Shown here one piece after another: positions 1-10,695 of a stretch of DNA of 64,000 nt. The notes beneath the pieces were generated by a model. The model had not been told where the DNA came from, did no database searches, and was given only the letters and a program-made list of their open reading frames with translations. The first letter of the stretch is position 1; the number at the start of each line of letters is the position of its first letter. The stretch comes from Nymphaea colorata (Eukaryota; Streptophyta; Magnoliopsida; Nymphaeales; Nymphaeaceae). The position numbers and the translations under genes are program-made. Where the stretch lies: NCBI RefSeq assembly GCF_008831285.2, contig NC_045141.1:26153315-26217314 (forward strand), written 5' to 3'.

Positions 1-2
1 TT

Positions 3-898
3 GCTGTAGTAATTTGGTGCCTCTCTGGGGACAATGTTGGACTTACGAGGCAGGCACGCAGGTGCATTCAACAGCAACGACGAAGATGCAAAGCAAAATT
101 TTCAGGCTCGGTTAGTCTTGTGACTTCAGATCAACGGATTTTAATTCAGGAAAATGAAAGCTCTCGCTGTCAGACATTTGTGCCTTTTGGGATTGCAGCA
201 TAACTATGTATGGTTAAGTTCAAAACGGTGAGGAATCTGGATCTCGACGTGACGAGACGTCTACCAGGAACATTTCCAGCCTGATCACAGAATGGAAATA
301 TGCGAGAAATCCTAGCTCTCTTCTGCAGCTTCAAAGCTTTAACTAACAGAAACTTTGTTTCTATTTCTTGGTATTGGAAAATTTATGATTGGTTTGTCCT
401 TTTTCTGGTATTTGAGAATGCATGTGATTCCTCTGTTTTTTTCCTCTGTGGGTGTTTTAAGTGACTTGTCAGTCCTTTTCCCTGGTATTCGAGAATGTAT
501 TTGGTTTGTCCCCGCCTCAACAATGTTGTCCCTAGCAACTAGCAACTCTCTTTGTTGTGACCAGAATCATGGTTATGTTCATTTGTGAACTTGTTTTTCA
601 GTTTTCAATGCTACCGGACGAACTACTAACACAAGGCAACATGCAGGGCTTTAGATGGTATGCTAAGCGGCTACGGATTGACGAAGATGGAGACGTAGCA
701 GAGGAGTTCTTGGAGGAAGTCTTGCCCGAAAGTTCATCTCAGGCAGCCATGGACAGCACGCCTTCAAAATCACAATCACAATCCAGGTTCATTGTCCGGC
801 GCTCAAGCCGGCCAGCCAGAGTAAAGAGACAGGCAATTGTTCAAGATGGAAACATACTTCAATGTGTAGACTTTAACGGGACATTGATATGGGTGTAA
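3..898 (+). CDS. 3' end of an unidentified gene (two terminal exons)
   Basis: An open frame runs from the window edge. A possible acceptor ends at 9, and the first exon would end at 110 before the donor GTTAGT. The last exon starts at 602 after a pyrimidine-rich acceptor and ends with TAA at 896-898. Both junctions are phase 0, so the join keeps one frame. The visible C-terminus is about 134 residues. It has a basic Gln/Arg-rich stretch, an acidic helix-like part around EEFLEEVLPE, and a Ser/Arg tail containing VRRSSRPARVKR, which could be a nuclear localisation signal. I do not recognise the family. The 5' part lies outside the window. The frame of the first exon stays open past the proposed donor to a TAA at 201-203, so a retained-intron end is also possible. 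Confidence 0.5.
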
Positions 899-1098
899 AA
901 CACTTATTTGTTTTTTTAGTGACATTTCCATTATCGTACTCATGACGAACGTAGTAGAACCAAAGAAGAAGATTGATCATTTTGGTTCGCAAACACAAGA
1001 CCTTCACAAACAAAAACGATTATCCACACTACATCCTAATCAAAGGAAGACACCTAGACAAGTAACAACAAAGAGACGGTAGAACAAGAGAAAAATGA

Positions 1099-2528
1099 TC
1101 AGACGCGCTTGGCAGAGGGCTCCGTTCCAGTCGCCGGATACTTCGAAGCTACAGTTACCGTTGCCGGGAAAGCTGCGCCTGTGGCAGCTTCAGTGGTGCC
1201 GTAACCTGAGGCTGGTGGCTGAGTGGTGCCGTAACCTGAGGCTGGTGCCTGAGTGGTGCCGTAACCTGAGGCTGGTGCCTGAGTGGTGCCGTAACCTGCG
1301 GCTGGTGCCTGAGTGGTGCCGTAACCTGCGGCTGGTGCCTGAGTGGTGCCGAAACCTGCCTCTGGTGCCTGAGGGGCGCCATAAACGCCGGCGGTGCTAG
1401 ATGGGTGCAGGTCGGTGGATGGTGCATAAGCAGCGGCCGCCGGATGCACTCCAGCGGTCTGTCCATGGATGCCATGCACGCCCGCCGTAGCTTCATGCTT
1501 TGCCCGCTCTCTTTCGGCCTTGTGCTGCAGTTTGGCCTCGTGAAGGTGCATCTTGGCCTCAGCCACCTTGGCTTCCTTGCGCTGGTGTGCCATCTCTTTC
1601 TCGCCTTCTGTCCTAGCAGCCGCCTTCTCTGCCTGCAAAATTTGCCGTAACTCAAATCACATTTCTTGAAAACAGAGGGTCGTCAGTAAATTAGTAATCA
1701 ACAAAAGGGTGCCCTCTTCGTTTCTCTATGTTAATAAAATGAACAATGAAAATGTCATCATAGTTCTTGGGTGTTCAATAGTTTAGGAAAGAACCATCTA
1801 TTGCTTTAATATAAGAAAGTGTGAAGGCTTGATGGTACCAAAATCTACGTTAGTAACCCACTAATTGTAAAAGTGAAAAACATAAGTTGTTAAATCTGCA
1901 CAAAGTTTGATCCCCAAAAGCGAGGAAATTAACTCATTTCAGTCAAAGCTTAACAACCTCTAAAACTTATACAATGCTCAATTGAGGTGAACGAACTGAA
2001 CACATCCCGTTTCTACTTTCGCTCACCAAAGATGATGCACTGTTGGTGAACAACTTGTAAAGCTTCACTGATGAACTCATCATAGAAACAGAATGAAGGA
2101 GAGCCTGTTACGAGCTGAACAGAAGCTAAGCTGGTCATTTTTCTTTCTTTCTTTTTCCTTTTGCTGAGAGGAGTTCCGTATTGACTTTTAAGTTGGTGGA
2201 AACGACAGAAGATCGCATTCGCACGGTTAGGTCTGTAAGGAAAACAAGAGGGAAGCAGAGGATGGTTGATAGTTCACAACAACCACTGCTCGTATTCCGC
2301 CTCTTTCCACGTTTTACCATACCTAATGGCTCTTTGAACCCCTACTTGGCCCTTTGGTACTTGTACCAAGACGTGAAAATGGAAGAACATCAAAAGAAGA
2401 AGAATATACGAACAGAGAAGCACTAAGAAACATTTAAGAACCTTCTCTTCGGCCTTGGCCTTCTGAATCTCAACATTAGCCTTAGCTGAGCTCATCACGT
2501 TGCTGATCTTCTCCTTTGCGGCCTGCAT
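1099..2528 (-). CDS. Late embryogenesis abundant protein, LEA_1 (group 4) type
   Basis: Exons 2442-2528 and 1099-1632 join in phase 0 to give about 206 residues. The first exon begins MQAAKEKISNVMSSAKA, the usual LEA_1 start (MQ..KEK..N.A.SAKA). The second continues with an amphipathic Lys/Glu/Ala helix containing EKEMAHQRKEAK, the family hallmark. Members are unstructured hydrophilic proteins that protect membranes and enzymes during seed drying and water stress. Residues about 122-181 are six near-perfect decapeptides of the form GYGTTQAPAS, and a Gly/Thr/Pro-rich tail is also typical of the family. The ATG at 2528 is chosen because it restores the canonical N-terminus; the upstream in-frame sequence does not resemble the family. 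The protein has no signal peptide or membrane segment. ABRE-like promoter motifs fit ABA control. Confidence 0.88.
1177..1356 (-). repeat. 30-bp coding minisatellite in the LEA gene
   Basis: Six tandem 30-bp units each encode one decapeptide of the GYGTT-QAPAS type. The middle units are nearly identical at the DNA level, which suggests recent unequal exchange or slippage. Because the period is a multiple of three and no unit contains a stop in several frames, spurious long ORFs appear on both strands here. Confidence 0.92.
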
Positions 2529-2639
2529 GTTTTCCTTCTCTTTTCTAACGTTCACCAAACCTCGATAGATACCTTCGCAGTCGATCAACAGCAAGCTCTA
2601 TGCGTATGTGCTCGTTTTCTGTTCGTCCTCCCTTCATCC

Positions 2640-2728
2640 TTTATATCGGCGGAAGAAAGGGGAGGGAAAGAGCGAGATCGTCAACGTGTCTACCGGTGGC
2701 AGGTGACGAACGTAGCTCTCTGCCACGT
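2640..2728 (-). promoter_or_regulatory. LEA promoter: TATA box and two ABRE-like elements
   Basis: Read on the minus strand, GATATAAAG at 2640-2647 lies about 112 bp upstream of the ATG and fits a TATA box. Farther upstream are GACACGT at 2684-2690 (ACGTGTC on the plus strand) and ACGTGGC at 2722-2728. Both contain the ACGT core bound by ABI5/AREB-type bZIP factors, and paired ABREs are usual in LEA promoters. The sites are seen directly; their activity is inferred. Confidence 0.55.
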
Positions 2729-3446
2729 AAAATATAAAGAGGATGATCGCCAACTGCAATGCATAGGTGTCGATGGACAAATGAAAGTCATAATAGAGCG
2801 GTGGAGGCATCTGTTTATCCCGCAGAAGTTGTTTGTGTCGTACTGCACCAATTAGATTCGGACATACCATGGTAGCCAAGCACGGTTTAATGAAATGCGA
2901 CTAGAGCTACCACTTTTTTTTTTTTCCTTGAAATGAAGAGTTATTTGGAGATTTGATTAGACACAGTACACTCAGGTCTTGAAATACAAAGTTATTTGGA
3001 GGCTTAGATAGAAGCAGTACACTGCAATGTATATATTGTTTATAGTTCAGATAAAGAGTACCCAGAAAATTAATACCTACAGAAATCAAAAGAACGACTG
3101 GATTTTCACTGATCCATCAATTAGACCAGTAATACTACGTCATTTTATACCTGTAACGTTCATGGTGAGCTCCAAACGAACTTAAACGGTTTCAGCTGAC
3201 AACATGGGAAGATTGTGATAGATTGGAAACTTAGTTCCGCTTGCAATAAGACGTGATTTAAGATTCTATCGGTTATAAGTTTGACAGCAAACGTCCACTT
3301 CCAGCTGTCGTTTCTTACGTGTGGGTGTAGGTGTAACCGATATTGCCTTTATATAAATTTTAATTATATGATTCGCACGACAAATTGCGAATTAGTGCGG
3401 AGAGGACTAACATCGCGTGCTTTACCACGGTCTATGTCGTCGGCAG

Positions 3447-3448
<2 letters not shown>

Positions 3449-3483
<35 letters not shown>
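3449..3483 (+). repeat. (GA)n microsatellite directly before the TTL start codon
   Basis: About 16 uninterrupted GA units end two bases before the TTL ATG at 3486, so they lie in the 5' leader. GA-rich leaders can bind BBR/BPC factors; whether this one is functional is not shown by the sequence. Confidence 0.9.
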
Positions 3484-3485
<2 letters not shown>

Positions 3486-6400
3486 ATGGCCTTCCAATTC
3501 GAGGAGAGAGAGCTTCTGGCTTGCTGCGGGAGCACAAGATTCGCTCGGGAGATGGCAAGGCTCTCTCCGTTCGCTACTTATGATCAAGCACTAGAGATGG
3601 CGAGGGACATATGGTTGAACAATGTAAGCCTCCACAGTCCCAGGCCTTCCCTTTCTCCTTCTTTGTCGTCTTCTGTTTGATTGAATCTGCTTTCGGTTTT
3701 CAGATGTTTTTTGTTAAAGGAAGGAGGTTTGGATTGGAAACCTTTAGGAGGACATAGAGTAGACGAGTAGCGATTATGTAGTGTCAACCGCTGTAGGCTT
3801 TCAACGATCTTTTGGGACTTCGGTTTTAGGCGAATCCGACAGGTGGTGATCGGTTATTTTCCTGTTTTGTGGAGATAGGATTGAGCCGATTAATGGGAGA
3901 AACTTGGACATGTCAACGATGATGGAATTTCGAAGCGCGAAGCAAATGTCCCAACTTATCTCTGGTTTTTAAAGGTGGCTGCGTTAAAGTTCCGCTTAGC
4001 GGGCAGAGAGTTTTCGTAGTATTGGGGACGCAAAGCTAGTGGCTCAAGAAGATTTTGCAAACTTTATGGGATTAATGCGCGTACGAGAAGGGAGGAATAT
4101 CGATGATGCGTCCAGAATTTTCTTGGTCACTAAAAGGGTTACTATGCAACATACAGATTTTGGTGCGGAGAATTGGTGAAAATGAACAAAAAATGGTGTT
4201 TTCTGATAATGGTCATTAAATATCCAGGCCATTTGTCGGTCGTTAGCATGGTCTTATCGAGAATGCTAGTTATCTGCAGCTGGAGTATAGGCATGGCGAG
4301 ATTAGGGTAAATGTAAAAGGTTAGTTTGAAGCAACTGACGTTATAAACCAAAATGAAGGGGAAGAAAAGCTTATAAAAGAAATTTCACAAGGTAAAAGCT
4401 TATAACAGAAATTTCACAAGGGAACTTCTAAGGTCTGGAGGATGATTCATATATCGAGATCCTGAGAAGGAAAACCTCTGTCGGTTCCAGATTTTGATCT
4501 TCGTGTCCCTAGGTAGAAGGAAAAGTGAGAGGTACTTGAGATTTTATGTTATTGTGCATGGTGATTTCTTTTGGGGGTTAGCTTTTTATCATTATATTAC
4601 AAAGAACACCATGATTATCTCATATATTAGCTATTGTGAGTTAAGGGGAATATTGCTTTTCTCATTTACGTAGATCTATATGTCAAGGTTTTTACTTTCG
4701 TTAAGTACTCCAATGACTTAAGTCTGTACTTAGGTTGACACTAATGGATGGTTGGAGGCTTTCTCTGCTCATCCACAGATTGGAGAGACTCCTGCAAACC
4801 AAGAAAGCGGGATGCATGCACAGTTGAGTGTTCCCTACAAGTTCTATGTTATTTTGTTCACTTCCGTTCTGTGACATTAGTTCATAGGGGATATTAAAAA
4901 TTGCTTACGTATTATTAATGTAAGTTTATATTGAATATTAGAAATGTCATGCTTGTTCTTTGCCGTGCTGTTATGGTTTCATATTCAATTAAGGCAAGTC
5001 TCGAGCAACCATTGGATATCTTAACTAATTGTTTTGAGAAAACAAGCATATACTTTGACAATTATTTAGGAGGCTAATAGTTGAGAATTGTATTATCCAC
5101 TTTGTTTCTTTCACTTGCTTTTACTACCTACTTTTCTTCTTCCCCAAAAGTTGGTGGTTCTGGTTTGCTTTCTTTCACAGTCTTCTACGATTAGTCGTCT
5201 TGAAGCTTCTAATTTTGTAGGTGGTGTAAAGGAGAGCAGTCGATGGCTATGGCAACTGCAACTGCCTCTAATTTACAAGTACGACCTTTGCAGATTAATT
5301 TGTTCACTTCTTTTCCTCCCCATTTTCACTTTTCATTATCTTGTGAACCTTTTGGTGGGTTTGAAACTTTGAAGTGTTGTGCGAAAGAGGGAACGGACAG
5401 TGATTTGGTTTTGGCTTAGTTGTATGTAGGGTGTGGGGACTGGACGGGGCGGTTATTTTGAAACTTCAAAAGGGTTGTGTGTTTTAAACAATCTGAGCTG
5501 TAAAACTTTTTCCTTAAGCTGTCCCCTGCTCCATTCAAGCTCTTTAAGGCAGGAGCTTTGTCACAAGCTTTCATTGCGAGCTGGTATAATTTTCTAGCTG
5601 GTCAGGTCAGAGATACTTGTCTAGGTGAACTAGCTTTGGTAGTTGATTCATTTTCAACAGAGAAAGAAACCATGGACATTGTAGCTGCGAGCATCTCTCC
5701 ACCCCTTTCTAGTTAATAGCATTGTACAGTATTTAAATGTCTGTAAGACTGTAACTAACATTTGATGTGTACAGGAACTTCATGAATGGAATATTCGTTA
5801 CAAACAAAAATTTGGATTTATTTTCATCATATGTGCATCTGGGAGGACCTCAAATGAAGTACTTGTAGAGTTGAAGGTCAGATTTGTTGTTATCTTCTAA
5901 AAGAGTTTTACATCTCGTGTTGTTACTAACATTTGTTTTCCACATACCTTTCATGGTTTTTTTGCCTGCTGTTTACCTATATTTCAAGTCCTTAATCACA
6001 TCTAGGTGCATGCTATGCTACTGTAGTTGTATTACAAGAATTAGTTTTGACTCTTTGGTTACTGCCACCGTTGCCAAATTTTGTGTTCATCTAACTTCTA
6101 CACTTCTGGCTAGTATAGCCTATGGCTGAGCACCAATCCATGCTCTTCTATGTTGGAACCACCTCATGACAGCGCTAAGACGAGCAAATCATGTAGGAAG
6201 ACGAAACAAGAGCATTATGTTTTCTGGATACTGTATCCTATACTGCTCAGCACTTGCCATTTCAAGAAAATGGAATATGTGCCTCATTGATACTCGTGGC
6301 AGTTTGTAGAAGTGACGAATTAGCTGCTCTCTCTCTTTTCCTTTCTTGTGCCTGCATGTGCATTCACATATTTGCCTGCACATTGACATCTGCTTCGTGC

Positions 6401-7617
6401 ATGTTTATCTACGAGTTTAATTGTTTGTCCATGAGTGTCCTATAAATTGGTCTAAACTAGTTTGGTTTTCTTGTTTGATGTTGTGTCCTAGAGGCGCTAT
6501 GTGAACCGGCCGATTGTTGAACTTGAGATTGCTGCTCTGGAGCAACTGAAGATAACTGAACTGCGCCTTGCCAAACTCTTCAAGTCTACAGAAGTTTCCC
6601 CCTTCCACAGTGGAGAACACAGTGAAAATTTGAAACCAAAAGGTACCCTTAAATGTAACCGCTTCTTCTTTACTTCTTACTGTCTTTGCACTTTGTATTC
6701 CACATTTCCAAGTACATGTTGTGCCTCCATATTAAACCTATTCAATAATTTTCCATTTTCCAGAATTGGTTATGTGATATTCCGAACTTGGTCCTTTTCT
6801 CTTCATGGCAATTTTACTGTGTCATGGGAGTTTATAAGCCACTAGAGGGATTCGAGTGAACTCTTCCTTGTACATGTGGGTCAACTATTCCAGGCATTAT
6901 CTTGTACTCTGAACTTGGTTTATTCTTGGAAATATTGTATTTGGCGCTTTTCATCAAGTCTCATGCAATCCTTAGTTGTCTCTGACAGAGACATGATTTT
7001 GGGAACCTGGCCAAGTTGATCCATGGCTCCATCTTCCAGTACACTGCAAGGTTCACTAACAGTGAACTGAAAAGTTGTTGCCTTTTTTCGTTTTTCAGAT
7101 TTTAGTGATAGAAGTTGGTATTTTGCTTTCAAATAAGAAAGTTTAATAATGGTATTCTTTTCATGCTGTAGTACTTCTGGTTGCAGATGAACGTTTGAAC
7201 AAGATTGGAGCACATATAACGGCAGCTGCGCCATCTACCAGAACCCGCCCTCCAATCACAACACATATTTTAGATGTTTCGCGAGGATCCCCTGCATCTG
7301 GCGTTGAGGTTGTATTGCAGAAGTGGAATCGGCTAGAAAAGGAGCCATCATTTGATTCAGCAGGTTCAGGTGATTGGATCTTCCAGGGATCATCGGTCAC
7401 TGATACGGATGGGCGAAGCGGCCAGCTGATGCCTATAGTTGATCACGTATCTCCTGGAATTTATAGGATCAGTTTCAATACGAGAAAGTACTTTCCTGGC
7501 GGGTTTTACCCTTATGTGTCAATCGTGTTCAAGATTAAAGAGGATCAAACATCCCAACATTTCCATGTTCCGCTGTTGCTGTCACCGTTCTCGTTTACTA
7601 CATATCGCGGCAGTTAA
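3486..7617 (+). CDS. TTL: TTL: bifunctional OHCU decarboxylase / 5-hydroxyisourate hydrolase (allantoin synthase)
   Basis: Six exons, 3486-3623, 4734-4822, 5221-5278, 5775-5876, 6492-6642 and 7187-7617, give about 322 residues, close to the usual plant length. The N-terminal half is OHCU decarboxylase. It has HPQIG with His59, KGEQS with Glu81, FGFIFIICASGR, and the arginine near NRPIVELEIAALEQ. The C-terminal half is the transthyretin-like HIU hydrolase, with RPPITTHILDVSRG, a DGRSG loop and the terminal YRGS signature. Together they convert 5-hydroxyisourate to (S)-allantoin after urate oxidase in the peroxisome. A linker motif, RLNKIGAHI, sits where plants carry an internal PTS2 signal. 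Phases agree at every junction; the exon-2 donor GTTGAG is weak but gives the conserved QW-KGEQS join. Plant TTL is also reported as a BRI1-interacting protein. Confidence 0.95.
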
Positions 7618-10600
7618 AGAGCTCCTTGTTGCTGGTAAATAGCAACTTAAAGTTCTCTTGCTTGTTCTGCATGTATTCTTGACATTGAAATCTTAGGGTT
7701 TTTTTTTTTTTTTTTCTCTGCTCTAGCACGTATGATCATCTGATGCCATTTCGGAAGAGGGTGGTGCCTTTTCTCTACAATGTAATTTTTCTTGATGGGA
7801 TTGCTTTGGGGATTCTGGCAATGCTTGTTTTATTATTCTCCGTTGCCAAAAAGGTCTGCTTATTTCATTTGTAAAGTGACGTAGGTTGTATTTCTGACTC
7901 GAGCTGCTTATCATATGTATTAGGATGTCCTTTCACGTAGAGCGACCCGGTGTTAGCGTTTGATGCGCAACAAACGTGCTCCCCACAACCTGGTTTTTCT
8001 GTTCCTTTACAGTTACAAGGTCACCTGGCAAGCATTCCTCACAGGAACGCGCTGGAGCACATTCCGTCCACCAGATTTGCGTCGACAGTAGATCTTCAGA
8101 AGAGCACTAATGAAACACCCTCCCTTTTCCCAATGGCTCTTAAGCTTCCGTATGATTTGGATCTTGCTTGTTCATTGATCGATCTATTTTAAGGGCATAC
8201 TATAGCTGGGGGAAGAGGCGTGTTTCTTAACTCAATTCCTGTGGACATTATATCCTTTTTTATTAACTCAATTCCTGTGGACATTATATCATGAAACCTC
8301 TCATTTTTTCAAAACATTTTGATTGTTAGGGGTTTTATTGTAAAATATTATAAATTCTATCCTTTCTTTTCCTTCCTTTATTTATGTAGTCCAAACAAAC
8401 ATGAGTCTTACATGAGTCTTTCCTTTTCTTTCTATTCAAACAAGTTTTTAATCAACTTTTTTCTTTCCTTTCCATTTCCTTTCTCTTCTCTTTCTTTTCC
8501 TTTCCCTCTATTCCTTTCTCTCCATTTCCCTCCGACCAATCCTTTCCCTCTATTCCTTTCTCTCCATTTCCCTCCAACCAAACAAAGCTTAAGAAGTGGC
8601 ACCGGAGTTTTTTTTTTCTTCTCTTTTTTTTTTTCTTTTTTAGGGGGGCCGTGGGAAAGCTCCTTTCTCTCTCTTTTCCAAGCAGTAGGTCGTAATCCAC
8701 TCACTCAAACGGGTATTGTAAACAAATATTGAGATTGATGTGTAATAACAGATCTGATAAGCAAATATAGATTGATGTGTAATAACAGATCTGATAAACG
8801 TAAATTTTGGTGCACGAACGGATGAAATTAATATCGGAAGCAGAATCATTGAATCTTCGTGAAAACCTTGTGAAGTAGGACACCCCTTCGATTGGAGAGA
8901 AATCTCTTTAATTGTCTCTCAACTTGGCAGATGGTCTCTCAACTTGGAAAATAGTTTACTGCGTGCCTGCAATTGGCGAGATGCTGTCGACGCAGAGGGT
9001 CCCCCCAATTTGGAAATCTGGAGATTTCATTTCCTTGATTCTTTGCTTATTCATGTTCCTAGTCTGATATTAACGATGAGATGGTCGACGCGGTAATTAC
9101 ATAACTGATGAATTGCGAATCCTTCACGATCGTGCAGCATGTGGAGAATGGTTCTACTTTAGCGATTAGGGGCAATTTGAATCCCAGCTTGGAATAATAT
9201 TAGAGCAAATCTACCACCATAACAAGGATTGTATCTTACAGAACTAAAAACAGTGCTATCATCTCAACGTGTTGTCGCAGCCAAGTTGATCTTTACCAGT
9301 AGTCCCTTTAGTTTTGTTGGTTTTGCGAAATTCCTTGGTTCTTTTATAGGATGAAAAGCCTAACGCTGGACCAGCAGTGGCGGATCCATATCTTTACTTT
9401 CATATCACCGTGAACTATGTGATTGTTTATCTATATTGGTCCCGGTTAAAGTATGAAAGTTTTTCAATTAGTGCTCGATGAGCTAAAATTTTTGGCTGTC
9501 CAAGGTTCCCCCATGTGTTTAATCCAGATGATGTATGCCTTAAAACGGCAAAAATCTCCAAGCAGTTGCAGTTATGTGGAGTGTTGACATTCTGGAACCT
9601 CGGTTTCTTGAATTGCTTATTTGATCGATCCCGGGTGTGTGTGTGTGTGTGTACGTGTGCGTGAGACACAGAGAGAGAGAGAGCTTCCAGCGTTTGTCGC
9701 AGTAACTAACATGGATATGCAGTCATCATACCTTACTTATATGAACAATCCTCTCTGACTACAGATTCCTGCGGCAAGTTCATCTTTACCACATCGAAAG
9801 CTGTTTATTCAAGCGAGAGAAGGCTAACATAGCTCTTAACAAGGTTCCTCTCTAAATGGGTTTTCATGAGATGAAAGACACAGTTCATGATGCATGCCTG
9901 ATCAACTTCAGAAAAACAGAAGCTTTACCGGATGAACTTTGATCAGCTACCGAACTTCAGCACTTGAGAAAGCCTGTATCCAGCCAGACAATCAAAACAG
10001 GAATTTTAGATGCCGAGAGTGCCTTCTTGTTACTACTTGCATGACAGGATGTTCATGATTCAGCAATAGAAGAAAAATGGCCGTTTAACAGTTCTTATAT
10101 GTGAGATGTAAGATTTAGCGGTTCTCTAGCTGGGCTCTCTTCTGTAGAGGGCCGGATCAGGAAATAAAGCACTCGAGTGAGAAGATATTTGTATAATTAA
10201 TAGTTGTTTTTCGTCAAATAGATAACTAATCTTCATTATCTGCTGAAGATCTCTCTGAGATCAGAAGATGAATAAGCATGTCAACACGGAGGAGGAAATG
10301 AAACTCTACAATTAGCAGGTCCCACATGATTACCTAACCGTGACTCCAAGGGCCAGCACAACTTCCTGACAGGAATAGAAGGTATTCCGATGTGATTCCT
10401 TTTGGTCATTAACTTCAAGAACGCCGTCTCTGAGAGTTCTCAGCTTCATTAATTGCAGTCTCAATTCCTTCGCTTATTTTCCGCAGCCCTCATTTACCAT
10501 CCGTCTTCTTGTAGATATTATTTTAATACCACTATTACGGTTCAATCAGCAGTATTTTTTATATTTAACATCACCAATTAAAAAGGTCTTTTGCCTCTGC

Positions 10601-10695
10601 ATTCCAATCTAATGGCATGCAAAATCATGTAATCCCTCAATAATGATCTCATGCTGCGTTCAGGAACTATATTTACAAGAATCACAGCGTCATTT
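7618..10695. other. Intergenic region with short direct repeats, no gene recognised
   Basis: This holds the TTL 3' UTR (which may contain an intron, see findings), 28-bp direct repeats at 8227-8254 and 8263-8290, a polypyrimidine stretch at about 8340-8660 with a 35-bp repeat at 8499-8533 and 8541-8575, and 29-bp direct repeats at 8732-8760 and 8769-8797. A GT run and a GA run lie at 9634-9683. No ORF here resembles a known protein. Confidence 0.6.
8227..8797. repeat. Cluster of short direct repeats
   Basis: Three independent pairs are visible: 8227-8254 with 8263-8290 (28 bp, identical), 8499-8533 with 8541-8575 (35 bp, polypyrimidine) and 8732-8760 with 8769-8797 (29 bp, identical). They share no sequence, so each looks like a separate local tandem duplication. 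Confidence 0.85.

Noticed and set aside
1095-1400. Plus-strand ORF with a repeated EWCRNLRLVP-type peptide
   Set aside because: It is the antisense shadow of the LEA decapeptide array; the minus-strand frame matches a known family.
8432-8732. ORFs of Phe/Ser or Lys/Glu composition
   Set aside because: Low-complexity polypyrimidine tract read on either strand.
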